The position numbers and the translations under genes are program-made. The notes under the pieces were generated by a model. The model saw only the letters and a program-made list of their open reading frames with translations, did no database searches and was not told the origin of the DNA. A stretch of DNA of 45,817 bases from Eubacteriaceae bacterium (lineage in GTDB: Bacteria > Bacillota > Clostridia > Lachnospirales > Lachnospiraceae), in contig CAJSYQ010000030.1 in the NCBI GenBank assembly GCA_910574015.1, positions 1-45,817 of the forward strand, given 5' to 3'. Of the stretch, positions 33,933 to 43,859 are shown piece by piece; the first letter of the stretch is position 1; each line of letters opens with the position of its first letter.

Positions 33933-34799
33933 ATGGCAAAATTGGGAAATCCACAGGAAACGATACAGATCCTGCAGAAACACGATTTTCATTTCAGAAA
34001 GAAATTTGGACAAAACTTTCTGATCGATACACATGTTCTGGAAAAGATAGTGGAGGCCGCCGGCGTCCAGAACGGAGACTTTATATTAGAGATCGGCCCT
34101 GGCATCGGGACGCTGACCCAGTATCTCTGCGAGGGGGCAGGCCGTGTGCTGGCGGTGGAGATTGATCCGAACCTGATCCCTATCCTGAAGGAAACGCTTG
34201 CGGGATACGACAATGTGGAGATCGTACACGGCGATATACTGAAGCAGGACATCCAGGCCATCGCTGACCGCTATAACGGCGGCCGGCCCATTAAGGTAGT
34301 GGCAAATCTTCCCTATTATATCACCACCCCTATTATAATGGAGCTGTTTGAAAGCCATGTCCCGCTGGCCAACGTGACGGTTATGGTACAGCGGGAAGTG
34401 GCGGAGCGGATGCAGGCGGGGCCGGGGACGAAAGCATACGGCGCTCTTTCCCTGGCGGTTCAGTACTATGCGGCGCCGTATCTGGCGGCCAATGTCCCGC
34501 CCAACTGCTTTATGCCGCGGCCCAGTGTGGGCAGTGCGGTGATCCGGCTGGACTGCCTGGGACGGACACCGTTGGAGGTAAGGGATGAGAGACTGATGTT
34601 CCGGCTGATCCGGGCGTCCTTTAACCAGCGGCGGAAAACCCTGCTAAACGGTCTGGTCAACGGCGGAGTACTGAAGCTCAGCAAGGAGGAGGTCGCAGCG
34701 GCCATCCGGGCGGCCGGCCTGGACCCTGCCGTCCGGGGGGAGAAGCTGGGACTTGCAGAATTCGCCGCACTGGCCGATGAACTGGTGAAATATCCCTGA
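33933..34799 (+). CDS. rsmA: 16S rRNA dimethyladenosine transferase
   Basis: 288 residues. It dimethylates the two adjacent adenosines in the 3' terminal hairpin of 16S rRNA (A1518, A1519 in E. coli) late in 30S assembly, using SAM. Visible are KKFGQNFLID, motif I LEIGPGIGTLT, EIDPNLI, the catalytic NLPYY and a C-terminal helical part with FNQRRKTLLN. Length and motifs are fully normal (KsgA). It follows the zinc-ribbon gene closely and is ended by a strong terminator. Confidence 0.97.
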   Translation: MAKLGNPQETIQILQKHDFHFRKKFGQNFLIDTHVLEKIVEAAGVQNGDFILEIGPGIGTLTQYLCEGAGRVLAVEIDPNLIPILKETLAGYDNVEIVHGDILKQDIQAIADRYNGGRPIKVVANLPYYITTPIIMELFESHVPLANVTVMVQREVAERMQAGPGTKAYGALSLAVQYYAAPYLAANVPPNCFMPRPSVGSAVIRLDCLGRTPLEVRDERLMFRLIRASFNQRRKTLLNGLVNGGVLKLSKEEVAAAIRAAGLDPAVRGEKLGLAEFAALADELVKYP

Positions 34800-34876
34800 T
34801 AAATAGAATTTCCTGATTCCAGGAGGGTGTCCCAAAACTATGATTGATTAACGTCATGGAGAGGGGCATCCTCTTA

Positions 34877-34904
34877 TCCCGGCTTTTTATAAGCCGGGAT
34901 TTTT
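34877..34904 (+). terminator. rho-independent terminator after rsmA
   Basis: TCCCGGCTT-TTTAT-AAGCCGGGA followed by TTTTTG. Confidence 0.93.
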
Positions 34905-34924
34905 GTGAAATATTGTTATAAAGA

Positions 34925-34953
34925 ATGACTATTAAAAATAGTCGGGCTATAAT
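34925..34953 (+). promoter_or_regulatory. promoter with an embedded inverted repeat before the giant surface protein
   Basis: TATAAT at 34948-34953 and a weak ATGACT -35 at 34925-34930 with a 17-base spacer. GACTATT-AAA-AATAGTC (34927-34943) is a perfect dyad that covers the -35 edge and much of the spacer, so a repressor or activator site is likely. Confidence 0.6.
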
Positions 34954-34993
34954 GATAAAACATTATTTAATCTAAATGTGAGGAGGAATCAGG

Positions 34994-37900
34994 ATGAGAA
35001 GGCAGGATAAAACCGGCAGGGCATGGAGAAGAGCCAGGCGCGGGACAGCGTTTGCAATGGCAGCTGTTTTGTGCCTATCTGTCTCTGCTGCGGCTCCCGC
35101 TGCGAAGGCGGCAGGATTTGCCAAACCTAAACTGGCAGTAAAGAAGAAGACATTATATTACAATAAGAAAGAGAAGAAGACATACACATTAAAGCTGAAG
35201 ACCAATAAGGCAGCGATCAAAAAGACCACGTGGAAGACAAGCAGGAAGAGCGTGGTGGCCATTAGTAAGAAGAAAAAGACATCGGTTAAGCTGACGGCGA
35301 AGAAGAAGGGTACGGCGACCGTTTCGGCCACGGTGCGCTATGTGCCGAAAGGGAAGTGGATGGTGCGCACGCTGAAGCTGAAGTGCAAGATCACTTCAAA
35401 GAAGGCGGGTTCGGGCGGCAATACCTCCACAACTCCAGGGAATACGCCGAAACCGGTGCCAAAGCCGACGCCGCCCGGCAAAACGAATCCCCCGGCATCA
35501 AAGGATCCGGCTTCGAAGGTATCTAAGGTGGAGATTGACAGACCGGAACTGCTCTTTGCCAGCACGGAGGAGGGTGAAAATACGGAGACTCTTACTGCTG
35601 TAGTGACGGACAGCCAGGGTAATGAGCTGGAGGATCAGGCCGTCAGCTGGATCAGTGACAATAAAACGGCAGCTGCCGTGGATAAGGATGGAATGGTTAC
35701 GGCGAAAAAAGAAGGCGTGGCCCACATCACCGCTATGGCAGGGAAGGTCAAGTCCGCTCCCTGTACAGTCATCGTGGATACGACAGCCCCCGCCGTTGAG
35801 GGCGCCGTGATCACGGATTATAAGACCATCACCATTTATTTTGACGAGCCCATGGAGGGGACTCCCGAAGTGGAGGCATCCGTTGCATCCCCGGACAGCC
35901 CTGCCGGGCTGGCAGATCTGCTGGAGGCAGAACCGGTTTCCTTTACGCCGGAACTGAGTGAGGATGGAAAGAAACTGGCATTGCTTCATGACACCCCGCT
36001 GCCGGCGGCCATTTATAACCTTGCGGTCAGCGGCCTTACGGATCATGTGGGAAATGAACTGGCGAATGGCGGAAAGGTATCCGTTATGAAGGAGAACAGC
36101 CAGCCGAAGGAATTTATCTTCCCGGTAAAGGAAGTGCCGGCAGGGAAGAGCGAGACTGCCATCCGCTATGCCATTGTGGATCAGTACGGGGAAGAAATGC
36201 CAGATGTCATCGGAGATCTGGAAGCGGAGGCCGCGGCGGCAGACAGCGGAATGCCGCTGGAGGCAGATGTGCAGGAACAGAATAGGCGCATCGTGCTCTC
36301 TGGCGCAGTCGGTATGCTGCCGGAGGGAAAGAAAATCAGGCTCACCCTGAGCAGTGAATCGCTTGGTCTGCGCCAGGAAATCAGTGTTGAGGTGGTGAGT
36401 CCAGAGGATTTCGATAAGCCCGCCGGTATTGACCGGATCAATGTATCCTCCCCTGCAATGGAGAGCGGGGGAAGCAGTTCCGAGCCGGAATTCACCCTGA
36501 GCGTCAGGGACACGGATAATGTATTCAACCTGAGTTCCGAGGTCTCGAATAAATTTGGGAGCAGTGTGGAATCCAAGGTGGTCTATGTGATCAATGAGAC
36601 AAAGGACAATAGGGATGTGGTAGAATTTATCGATACAGGGGAATCCGGCAGCAAAAAGACCTGTATTGCGGATTCCGGCACGGCGGTGAGAGTGAAGGCA
36701 AGGAAGGGCGGCCGCGTAACGATTACGGCATATCTGGCGTCGGATGACAGCCTGAGAAAGGATATCACGGTTGTGATCCATGCCACGGAGCTGGAACGGA
36801 TCACAGTGGGGGAGCTGGCCAGCGGATATAACAGGCAGGCCGGGGAGGCGAAGGTATCCCTGTCTCCGGCGGGCACCGGGATTACGGCGAAGGATCTGAG
36901 ATGTAAGATCCTTCAGGGAGAGGAGCGGATCGAGGATCCGGAGAGGGATGTCTACTGCTTTGACGACAGCATCACCGGTGAGATCTATGTGAGTATTAAA
37001 ACAAAGAATGACGGACTGGATACCCCGGTGAAATTCCGGCTCTATCATGAGGAGTCCGGCATTGAATCTTCGGTGGTGACATATGAATCCTCTCCGATAC
37101 CAGTGGTGGATGCCATCCAGATTGAACCCTTTGGAGACAGGCAGGTGCCGGTGCAGGAACAGATTTCTACCACATATCAGCTGCTGAACCGCTATGGCGA
37201 GGACATCACGGCTATTGCGGGGGGCAGTTTGGTGGCGGAACCGGCTGCCGGGAGCAGCAAGACCACTGTCAGCAATGTCCAGGCCGCGGGAGGAAAGCTC
37301 TCTCTCACTGGCGTGAAGGAGGGGAGAGCAACTATTATCCTTACCTATAATAATATTACCGCCAGTGTAAATGTGGGAGTAACAGCAAAAGCCCGTGTAA
37401 ATAAGGTTATCTTTTCCGAAAAGACGGCGGAGCTGATCATAGGCAGGGCGGGACAGTACGCTGATATACCCGTATCCTTCGAAAACCAGCACGGCGGTGA
37501 GATGGAACTGACACTGGCAGATATTACTAAGGAACTGGACTGCCTGTATAATGGAGCCGCCATGCCGGCATCTCCTAAATTGAAGCTTACCTATTTAGCA
37601 GCAGATGGAAACGGCGGGTATCAGTTGTTGGATCCAGATGTGCTAGAAGATAATGGGAAAGTGGTAAAAGCAATCCGGCTTGAATTAAGAAATTCACTCA
37701 CAAATGCTGACGCGGGAACCGTGAGGATTTCCTTTGGAAGTAAGAAGGAATATGAGGGCTTTGAGTCAGGCCAGCTCTCCATACTTATTCAGGAGAAGTC
37801 GAAATTACACAGTCTCAGTTTTGAAAAGCAAACCATTATTTCCGCCACGGGAAGTGAGGTTGTGAATACGGTTATCCCCAAGGATCAGTACGGAGAGGAA

Positions 37901-39601
37901 TGGGCTTTGACTGGGTCAGAGAAGTTGGAATTCCTGGTGGAAAAGGATAATGTGACAGTTGGCAGCGGCAGCGTATCTGGTGGGAAAACAAAGATTGCCT
38001 ATACGCCAACGGAGGATGGCGTATATATTGTGACTGCCTATGTCGGCAATGATTTAGAGTCGGCATCCGTTAAGGCCAGCTATACCCTGACAGCAGGAAG
38101 CGCGGAAGAGATGGTGGACTCCCTTTCTATTGACAGTGAGATTAAGAGTGGAGACAGTTCACATAATGTGAAAGAGGTGGACTATATCCGGTTTGATGAG
38201 GGATCAGAGGGCAGTATTCTGAAGTTGAACCTGAAAGCATATGATGTGTCTGGAAAAGAGATCCTGCTCAACGACACCTCCATTGATACGGACCAGCTGA
38301 ACTGGAGTGCCTCCGGTGAGGGTGTAGGTGTTTTGGTGCCTGACAAGGGTTATGGCAAGATCAAGGTAATGAAATCAGGATCCAGTACAACTGGTACAGT
38401 GACGGTGGATTTGGACTGGACAAAGAAGAATATACATGCCAGCATAGATATTCCGGTAAGCTGCCAGGCGCCTAAGGCAAAGGCAGGAACATATAAGATC
38501 GTACAGAGAGAGCAGCCGGAAGAGGATATTACAAATACGACTCTCCCTGTAAGTGGAAGCAGCTTCTGCCAGGTAAAAGCCACGGATCAGTACGGCGATT
38601 CGATGAGTTATACGGACGTATTCTACAGTATATTTTCCATGGATACCAGTGTGGCGGACGTGACCCAGACAAAGGACGGCGGCATCGTTGTCTGGGGAAA
38701 TTCTGAAACTGAGAAAACGACACAGATCAAGGTCAATGTTACAAAAGAAGAAATCCTTACCTTCACGGTGAAGGCAAGGAAGGCATTCCAGCAAACCGAT
38801 GTTACCACCCAGTGGAAAACAAAGGCAAAGGGCTTTGCTGGTGAGTATTATAATAAGCGCGGAGATGGGGACGTGATTTCCGTTGAGCCGGAAAAGATGG
38901 ATATATGTTATTTTGCCATTCCCTTTGAAATGCCTGCCCGGAATAGCGGCGCTGCTCAGACAACGCCACAGGTTGAACGCGTCCTGTATGACGAGGAGCC
39001 ACTCAGCAGCGATTCCATCAAGGTTAGTATTGGCAAGAATGCTTTTCTGGAGCTGCCAGATTATGAGTTTAAAGATAATAAGCTTTTGATCTCCTATGTA
39101 TTTGCGGCTCTGCATAATACAAATGCCGCCAATAAAATGGTATTTGAAGTGGAATTTGATAATGGTTCCACATATGCGGCAGTGTTAAAGGTCAGAGATA
39201 TCCAGGAGGGGCTGTTCTGCAATGGAGTGAAAGCAGCCGCCGGTAATGCTGCAACGGTAGAAATAGCGGCACCGGCTGTACAGGGAGATAAGGTGGAGAA
39301 GTGTGAGCTGGTAATGAAAGAGGGCTCTAAATCGGGCTGGAATCATATGATTCTCCTCTCCTTCTCACAGCCTTCGGAGTATTATTTTACCAGGAAGGTT
39401 GTAGACGGAAAGATATCTTATGGATTTACAGAACCGGATGGAGATAAGGGTGAGCTGGGATATTATCCATACAGATATAGTGATGGAAATACAGAAAGGA
39501 CAATGCAGTATACCGTGGCAGCGGCAGACCGCCACGGCGCCGCGGAAATTGAGATTCATCAGAGTGATGACAAAGTACAAGCCGGCGGCATAAATGAATA
39601 G
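34994..39601 (+). CDS. very large secreted protein with Ig-like repeats and Lys-rich N-terminus
   Basis: 1535 residues. The signal peptide (residues about 1-38, RRARRG then a hydrophobic run to AAKAA) is followed by about 100 residues extremely rich in Lys (KKKTLYYNKKEKKTY, SKKKKTSVKLTAKKKG) that form a basic Ig-like module. Next comes a Pro/Thr linker (PKPVPKPTPPG) and a string of bacterial Ig-like domains, including a BIG2 unit (WISDNKTAAAVDKDGMVTAK). The DQYGE-type motif recurs near residues 396, 731, 830, 964 and 1197. No LPXTG motif, SLH domain or C-terminal anchor is visible, so the basic N-terminus may hold it to wall polymers. GAGGAGG lies before its ATG. Monocistronic, between two terminators. 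Confidence 0.88.
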   Translation: MRRQDKTGRAWRRARRGTAFAMAAVLCLSVSAAAPAAKAAGFAKPKLAVKKKTLYYNKKEKKTYTLKLKTNKAAIKKTTWKTSRKSVVAISKKKKTSVKLTAKKKGTATVSATVRYVPKGKWMVRTLKLKCKITSKKAGSGGNTSTTPGNTPKPVPKPTPPGKTNPPASKDPASKVSKVEIDRPELLFASTEEGENTETLTAVVTDSQGNELEDQAVSWISDNKTAAAVDKDGMVTAKKEGVAHITAMAGKVKSAPCTVIVDTTAPAVEGAVITDYKTITIYFDEPMEGTPEVEASVASPDSPAGLADLLEAEPVSFTPELSEDGKKLALLHDTPLPAAIYNLAVSGLTDHVGNELANGGKVSVMKENSQPKEFIFPVKEVPAGKSETAIRYAIVDQYGEEMPDVIGDLEAEAAAADSGMPLEADVQEQNRRIVLSGAVGMLPEGKKIRLTLSSESLGLRQEISVEVVSPEDFDKPAGIDRINVSSPAMESGGSSSEPEFTLSVRDTDNVFNLSSEVSNKFGSSVESKVVYVINETKDNRDVVEFIDTGESGSKKTCIADSGTAVRVKARKGGRVTITAYLASDDSLRKDITVVIHATELERITVGELASGYNRQAGEAKVSLSPAGTGITAKDLRCKILQGEERIEDPERDVYCFDDSITGEIYVSIKTKNDGLDTPVKFRLYHEESGIESSVVTYESSPIPVVDAIQIEPFGDRQVPVQEQISTTYQLLNRYGEDITAIAGGSLVAEPAAGSSKTTVSNVQAAGGKLSLTGVKEGRATIILTYNNITASVNVGVTAKARVNKVIFSEKTAELIIGRAGQYADIPVSFENQHGGEMELTLADITKELDCLYNGAAMPASPKLKLTYLAADGNGGYQLLDPDVLEDNGKVVKAIRLELRNSLTNADAGTVRISFGSKKEYEGFESGQLSILIQEKSKLHSLSFEKQTIISATGSEVVNTVIPKDQYGEEWALTGSEKLEFLVEKDNVTVGSGSVSGGKTKIAYTPTEDGVYIVTAYVGNDLESASVKASYTLTAGSAEEMVDSLSIDSEIKSGDSSHNVKEVDYIRFDEGSEGSILKLNLKAYDVSGKEILLNDTSIDTDQLNWSASGEGVGVLVPDKGYGKIKVMKSGSSTTGTVTVDLDWTKKNIHASIDIPVSCQAPKAKAGTYKIVQREQPEEDITNTTLPVSGSSFCQVKATDQYGDSMSYTDVFYSIFSMDTSVADVTQTKDGGIVVWGNSETEKTTQIKVNVTKEEILTFTVKARKAFQQTDVTTQWKTKAKGFAGEYYNKRGDGDVISVEPEKMDICYFAIPFEMPARNSGAAQTTPQVERVLYDEEPLSSDSIKVSIGKNAFLELPDYEFKDNKLLISYVFAALHNTNAANKMVFEVEFDNGSTYAAVLKVRDIQEGLFCNGVKAAAGNAATVEIAAPAVQGDKVEKCELVMKEGSKSGWNHMILLSFSQPSEYYFTRKVVDGKISYGFTEPDGDKGELGYYPYRYSDGNTERTMQYTVAAADRHGAAEIEIHQSDDKVQAGGINE

Positions 39602-39614
39602 AGAATAAAGAAGA

Positions 39615-39658
39615 GGGCGTCCCGCAATACATGAAATAGTAGGCGGGACGCCCTTTTT
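39615..39658 (+). terminator. terminator between the surface protein and nfnB, convergent
   Basis: GGGCGTCCCGC ... GCGGGACGCCC stem (39615-39625 with 39643-39653) followed by TTTTTG. It may serve both directions, although the T run is only on the plus side. Confidence 0.92.
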
Positions 39659-39702
39659 GTTATAATATAGTCCGTTTTGTGTGAAATGACAGCCCTTGCC
39701 GG

Positions 39703-41103
39703 TCAGTCATTCTTTCCTGACAATACCTCATCAATTGCTTTGGCGGCGGCTTTTCCTGCGCCCATGGCAAGGATTACGGTGGCAGCTCCCGTCACGGCAT
39801 CGCCCCCGGCGTATACATTGTCACGGGTGGTCAGACCGGAGTCATCCTTTGTGATCAGGCAGCCGCGGTTATTCGCCTCCAGCCCTGGTGTGGTGGAGCG
39901 GATCAGAGGATTCGGGCTGGTGCCTATGGCCATAATGGCACAGTCCACATCCAGGACAAATTCACTTCCCGGCTTCTCTACCGGACGGCGGCGGCCGCTT
40001 TCATCCGGTTCGCCCAGCTCCATCTCGATGCATCGCATGCCGTTTACCATGCCCTGGTCATTTCCCAGAATCTCCACCGGATTGTTCAGGGTTTTGAAGA
40101 TAATGCCCTCTTCCTCCGCATGTTCCACTTCTTCCTTCCGGGCCGGGAGCTCATCCATGCTGCGGCGATATACAATATATACTTCCTCTGCGCCGAGGCG
40201 CTTAGCGCTGCGGGCAGCATCCATGGCAACATTTCCGCCGCCTACCACAGCCACCTTCCGCGCGTGTTGGATCGGGGTCTTGCTTCCGTCCTGATATGCC
40301 TTCATCAGATTGATTCGGGTCAGGAATTCATTGGCGGAATATACGCCTTTCAGGCTCTCGCCGGGAATATTCATAAAGCGGGGGAGTCCCGCGCCGGAAC
40401 CCACGAAGATCGCCTCATTTCCCATCTCAAAGATCTCATCGATGGTAAGTACTTTGCCGATGACCATATTGGTCTCTATGTCCACGCCGATGGCTTTCAG
40501 ATTGTCGATCTCCTTCTGCACGATGGCCTTTGGCAGACGGAATTCAGGGATGCCGTAGACAAGTACGCCGCCGGCGAGATGCAGTGCCTCGAAGATGGTA
40601 ACCTTATATCCCATCTTGGCCAGATCTCCCGCTACGGTAAGGCCGCTGGGGCCGGCTCCGATCACAGCAACCTTGTGGCCGTTTGGCTCCGGCATCACAG
40701 GGGCGTCACTGCAGTGCTCCCTGTGATAGTCCGCCACAAACCGCTCCAGACGTCCGATCCCAACGGGTTCGCCTTTGATGCCCCGGACGCATTTTCCCTC
40801 GCACTGGGTTTCCTGTGGGCAGACACGTCCGCACACAGCGGGAAGGGAGGTGGATTGTGAGAGAACATCGAAAGCCCCCTCCATATCTTCCTCCGCCACT
40901 CGCTCAATAAAGGCAGGTATATCAATCTGTACCGGACAGGCGCCGACACAGGGTTTATTTTTGCAGTTCAGGCAGCGGCGGGCCTCGTTCACTGCCATAT
41001 CATAGGTGTAGCCAAGGGCCACCTCTTCAAAATTTTTATTTCTCACGTCCGGATCCTGGACAGGCATCGGACATTTCTTCATATCCATGTTCTTCTCTGG
41101 CAT
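39703..41103 (-). CDS. nfnB: NfnB-like subunit of NADH-dependent ferredoxin:NADP+ oxidoreductase (GltD-like)
   Basis: 466 residues. The N-terminal iron-sulphur part has CLNCKNKPCVGACP and CGRVCPQETQCEGKC for two [4Fe-4S] clusters. It is followed by FAD- and NADPH-binding folds (VIGAGPSGLT, VVGGGNVAMDAAR). Alone this would be called glutamate synthase small chain, but the partner gene identifies it as NfnB. The complex couples electron bifurcation between NADH, NADPH and ferredoxin in the cytoplasm of anaerobes. It shares one base with the upstream gene (TAATG), so the two are tightly coupled. Confidence 0.9.
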   Translation of the reverse strand: MPEKNMDMKKCPMPVQDPDVRNKNFEEVALGYTYDMAVNEARRCLNCKNKPCVGACPVQIDIPAFIERVAEEDMEGAFDVLSQSTSLPAVCGRVCPQETQCEGKCVRGIKGEPVGIGRLERFVADYHREHCSDAPVMPEPNGHKVAVIGAGPSGLTVAGDLAKMGYKVTIFEALHLAGGVLVYGIPEFRLPKAIVQKEIDNLKAIGVDIETNMVIGKVLTIDEIFEMGNEAIFVGSGAGLPRFMNIPGESLKGVYSANEFLTRINLMKAYQDGSKTPIQHARKVAVVGGGNVAMDAARSAKRLGAEEVYIVYRRSMDELPARKEEVEHAEEEGIIFKTLNNPVEILGNDQGMVNGMRCIEMELGEPDESGRRRPVEKPGSEFVLDVDCAIMAIGTSPNPLIRSTTPGLEANNRGCLITKDDSGLTTRDNVYAGGDAVTGAATVILAMGAGKAAAKAIDEVLSGKND

Positions 41104-41942
41104 TATTTTCCCTCCTTCAGCAGTCTGCAGGACTCTTCTCTGGCGTGCGTCTCAAATTCCTTGTACATCGTTCCGCGGTGCATTGCCTCATCAAAATCAA
41201 CCAGGTGACCGTCGAAATCCGGCCCGTCCACACAGGCAAATTTCGTCTCACCGCCCACCGTCAGTCGGCATCCGCCGCACATACCGGTGCCATCCACCAT
41301 AATGGGATTCATGCTGACAACTGTCTTTATATTATATTTCTTCGTAGTGAGACAGACGAACTTCATCATAATGAGAGGACCGATGGCGATGACCTCATCA
41401 TATTCATTCCCGTCATTGATAAGCCTTTCCAGGGCATCTGTCACAAGTCCCTTCTCACCATAGCTGCCGTCGTCTGTCATCATAACGAGTTTGCTGCTGG
41501 CCGCCCGGAATTCATCCTCCAGGATCACCAGATCCTGGCTGCGGAATCCGACAATGGCATGAACCTCCGCACCCTGCTCATGCAGCTTTTTCGTCACGGG
41601 ATAAGCGATGGCACAGCCCACGCCGCCGCCCACGACAGCCACCTTCTTCAGCCCTTCTGTATGAGTTGGCTCGCCCAGCGGGCCGACGAAATCATGAATA
41701 TATTCTCCCTCATTTAATGTATCCAATTCCATTGTTCCTGCGCCGACGATCTGGTATATGATGGTAACGGTTCCGGCCTTACGGTCAAAATCCGCAATTG
41801 TCAAAGGAATTCTTTCGCTGTCTTCCTTTGCGCGGAAAATAATGAACTGTCCCGGCTCCGCCTTTCTGGCGATCAGAGGCGCTTCTACTGTCATTTGGGA
41901 AACAGTAGGATTCAAGGATTTCTTTCCAACAATTTTGAACAT
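41103..41942 (-). CDS. nfnA: NfnA-like subunit, FAD and [2Fe-2S] protein
   Basis: 279 residues of the ferredoxin-NADP reductase/PyrK-like family. RIPLTIADFD begins the FAD site, VAVVGGGVGCAIAYPV is the nucleotide site, and CGGCRLTV with a following Cys (KFACVDGPDFDG) binds the [2Fe-2S] cluster. Together with nfnB it forms the Nfn transhydrogenase known from Clostridium kluyveri and Thermotoga. It is preceded by a good promoter that diverges from the acyl-CoA synthetase gene. Confidence 0.9.
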   Translation of the reverse strand: MFKIVGKKSLNPTVSQMTVEAPLIARKAEPGQFIIFRAKEDSERIPLTIADFDRKAGTVTIIYQIVGAGTMELDTLNEGEYIHDFVGPLGEPTHTEGLKKVAVVGGGVGCAIAYPVTKKLHEQGAEVHAIVGFRSQDLVILEDEFRAASSKLVMMTDDGSYGEKGLVTDALERLINDGNEYDEVIAIGPLIMMKFVCLTTKKYNIKTVVSMNPIMVDGTGMCGGCRLTVGGETKFACVDGPDFDGHLVDFDEAMHRGTMYKEFETHAREESCRLLKEGK

Positions 41943-41987
41943 GATATTTATCCTCCATATTAGCGGTTTATAATTACACGTAGAACC

Positions 41988-42016
41988 ATTCTAGCATAAA
42001 AACGCCGGAAATTCAA
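41988..42016 (-). promoter_or_regulatory. promoter of nfnAB
   Basis: On the minus strand TTGAAT (42016-42011), 17 bases, TAGAAT (41993-41988). Upstream of NfnA by about 45 bases. Confidence 0.72.
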
Positions 42017-42025
42017 TAAAAACAG

Positions 42026-42083
42026 TTGACAAACCGATTTGCCTGATGTAATCTTTACCTTAAGAAGTGGTTTTAAAAACCAC
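42026..42083 (+). promoter_or_regulatory. promoter and operator-like dyad of the acyl-CoA synthetase operon
   Basis: TTGACA (42026-42031), 17 bases, TAATCT (42049-42054) form the promoter. GTGGTTTT-A-AAAACCAC (42067-42083) is a perfect dyad with 8-base arms just after the likely start site, a good position for a repressor of fatty-acid genes. The regulator is not in the window. Confidence 0.7.
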
Positions 42084-42125
42084 ATACATGAAAACAGTAC
42101 AGAATATAAGGAAAGGATGACATTC

Positions 42126-43859
42126 ATGAGCCTTAAAAAAGATGCCGTGGCTGCACCATTTGTCCAAGTGGAAGAAGACGAAAACGGAGTGCTGAAAAAC
42201 ATATCATTTACCAACGACGAAAATTTTAATTTTGCCTATGATGTTGTCGATAAACTGGCGAAGAAATGTCCGGATAAGACAGCTATGATCCATATATCCA
42301 AAGAGGGGAAGGAACGTGCTTTTACTTTCTATGAGATGTCGAGGTATTCGTCCAAGGTGGCAAACTACCTGCAGTATCTGGGAATCCGCAAGGGTGACCA
42401 TGTCATGCTGGTTCTAAAGCGCCACTACCAGTTCTGGTTTGCGATCCTTGCACTTCACAAGATCGGCGCCGTCGTGATCCCGGCGACAAATCTTCTGCTG
42501 AAATCAGATTTTGAGTACCGATTTAAGACCGGAAAAGTGGATGCCATCCTGTGTACCGCGGACGGCCCCGTTTCCCGGGAGGTGGATAAGGCCACAAGGA
42601 GTTACCGGAATCTCAAGGTGAAGATCATGGTGGGGGCCAGCCGAAAGGGATGGCACAGTTTTAATAAGGAAGTAAAATATTTTTCCAGTCATTTCAAGCG
42701 GCCGAGAGGCGAGCAGGCGATCCATGGAGACGATCCCTCGATCATGTTTTTTACCTCCGGCACTACTTCGTATCCGAAGATCACCACACATAATTTTAAG
42801 TATCCTCTGGGACACTATGTTACAGCGAAATACTGGCATCAGGTGGATCCGGAGGGAATCCATTTTGCCATCTCCGATACCGGGTGGGGCAAGGCGCTCT
42901 GGGGGAAGATATATGGCCAGTGGCTCTGTGAGGCCGCTGTGTTTACTTATGATTTCGACGATTTTGATGCGAAAGAGATTCTGCGCATGATCGAGAGATA
43001 CCGGATCACAACGTTTTGCGCACCGCCCACGGTTTACCGTGTAATGGTTCACCTGAAGCTGGATCAGTACGATCTGTCCTCCCTGCAGAATGTTACCACG
43101 GCGGGAGAGGCGCTGAATCCCGAAATATATGAGAAATTCCGGGCGAAAACCGGGCTGACCCTGATGGAGGGCTTTGGCCAGACAGAGACGACGCTGATCA
43201 TCGGAAATCTTACCGGCGACAAGCCGAGACCAGGTTCCATGGGAAAGCCCACACCGCAGTATGATGTGAGGGTCATGCTTCAGGACGGAACGTTAGCGGC
43301 GCCGGAGGAGGAGGGAGAGATCGTGATCCGCACCTCCCAGGGGATACCGGACGGACTCTTTATGGAATATTACGGAGACGAGGAAAAGACCAACGCCGCC
43401 TGGTATGACGGTTACTACCACACCGGCGACACCGCATATTATGACGAGGACGGATATCTCTGGTATGTGGGACGGACGGATGATGTGATCAAGTCCAGCG
43501 GATACCGCATCGGCCCCTTCGAGATAGAAAACGAGATTATGAAGCTGCCCTATGTGTTGGAATGCGCAGTGACCGCAGTGCCGGATCCCATCCGGGGCCA
43601 GGCGATCAAGGCGAGCATTGTCCTGACAAATGGGGAAGAGGCATCGGATAAGCTTAAGAGCGAGATTATGAAATCCCTGAAAAAGAATATAGCTTCTTAT
43701 AAATGGCCGAAGATACTGGATTTCACCAAGGAGCTGCCGAAGACCATCAGCGGCAAGATCCGCAGGAAAGAGATCCGGGACATGGATGAGGGCAGTGAGG
43801 GAAAAGAGGAAAATGGGAAAGAGAATGAGGTAGAAAATGATATCGAATCCAATGAATAG
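42126..43859 (+). CDS. AMP-forming acyl-CoA synthetase (ACS/MACS type)
   Basis: 577 residues from ATG at 42126. Adenylation motifs are FFTSGTTSYPK (phosphate loop), TAGEALNPE, EGFGQTETT, YHTGDTAYYDEDGY, GRTDDVIKSSGYRIGP and the catalytic lysine region SGKIRRKEIRD. It is closest in style to acetyl/medium-chain acyl-CoA synthetases, which activate a carboxylic acid with ATP and CoA. The C-terminal tail is an acidic, Glu/Asn-rich extension. Its stop overlaps the ketosynthase start by 23 bases, so both act in one pathway, probably priming or extending an acyl chain. Substrate unknown. Confidence 0.9.
   Translation: MSLKKDAVAAPFVQVEEDENGVLKNISFTNDENFNFAYDVVDKLAKKCPDKTAMIHISKEGKERAFTFYEMSRYSSKVANYLQYLGIRKGDHVMLVLKRHYQFWFAILALHKIGAVVIPATNLLLKSDFEYRFKTGKVDAILCTADGPVSREVDKATRSYRNLKVKIMVGASRKGWHSFNKEVKYFSSHFKRPRGEQAIHGDDPSIMFFTSGTTSYPKITTHNFKYPLGHYVTAKYWHQVDPEGIHFAISDTGWGKALWGKIYGQWLCEAAVFTYDFDDFDAKEILRMIERYRITTFCAPPTVYRVMVHLKLDQYDLSSLQNVTTAGEALNPEIYEKFRAKTGLTLMEGFGQTETTLIIGNLTGDKPRPGSMGKPTPQYDVRVMLQDGTLAAPEEEGEIVIRTSQGIPDGLFMEYYGDEEKTNAAWYDGYYHTGDTAYYDEDGYLWYVGRTDDVIKSSGYRIGPFEIENEIMKLPYVLECAVTAVPDPIRGQAIKASIVLTNGEEASDKLKSEIMKSLKKNIASYKWPKILDFTKELPKTISGKIRRKEIRDMDEGSEGKEENGKENEVENDIESNE

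Noticed and set aside
35498-37492. Long antisense frame of 664 codons opposite the giant surface protein
   Set aside because: It is a shadow of the GC-rich sense gene: no domain, no ribosome binding site, His/Arg-rich composition typical of antisense frames.
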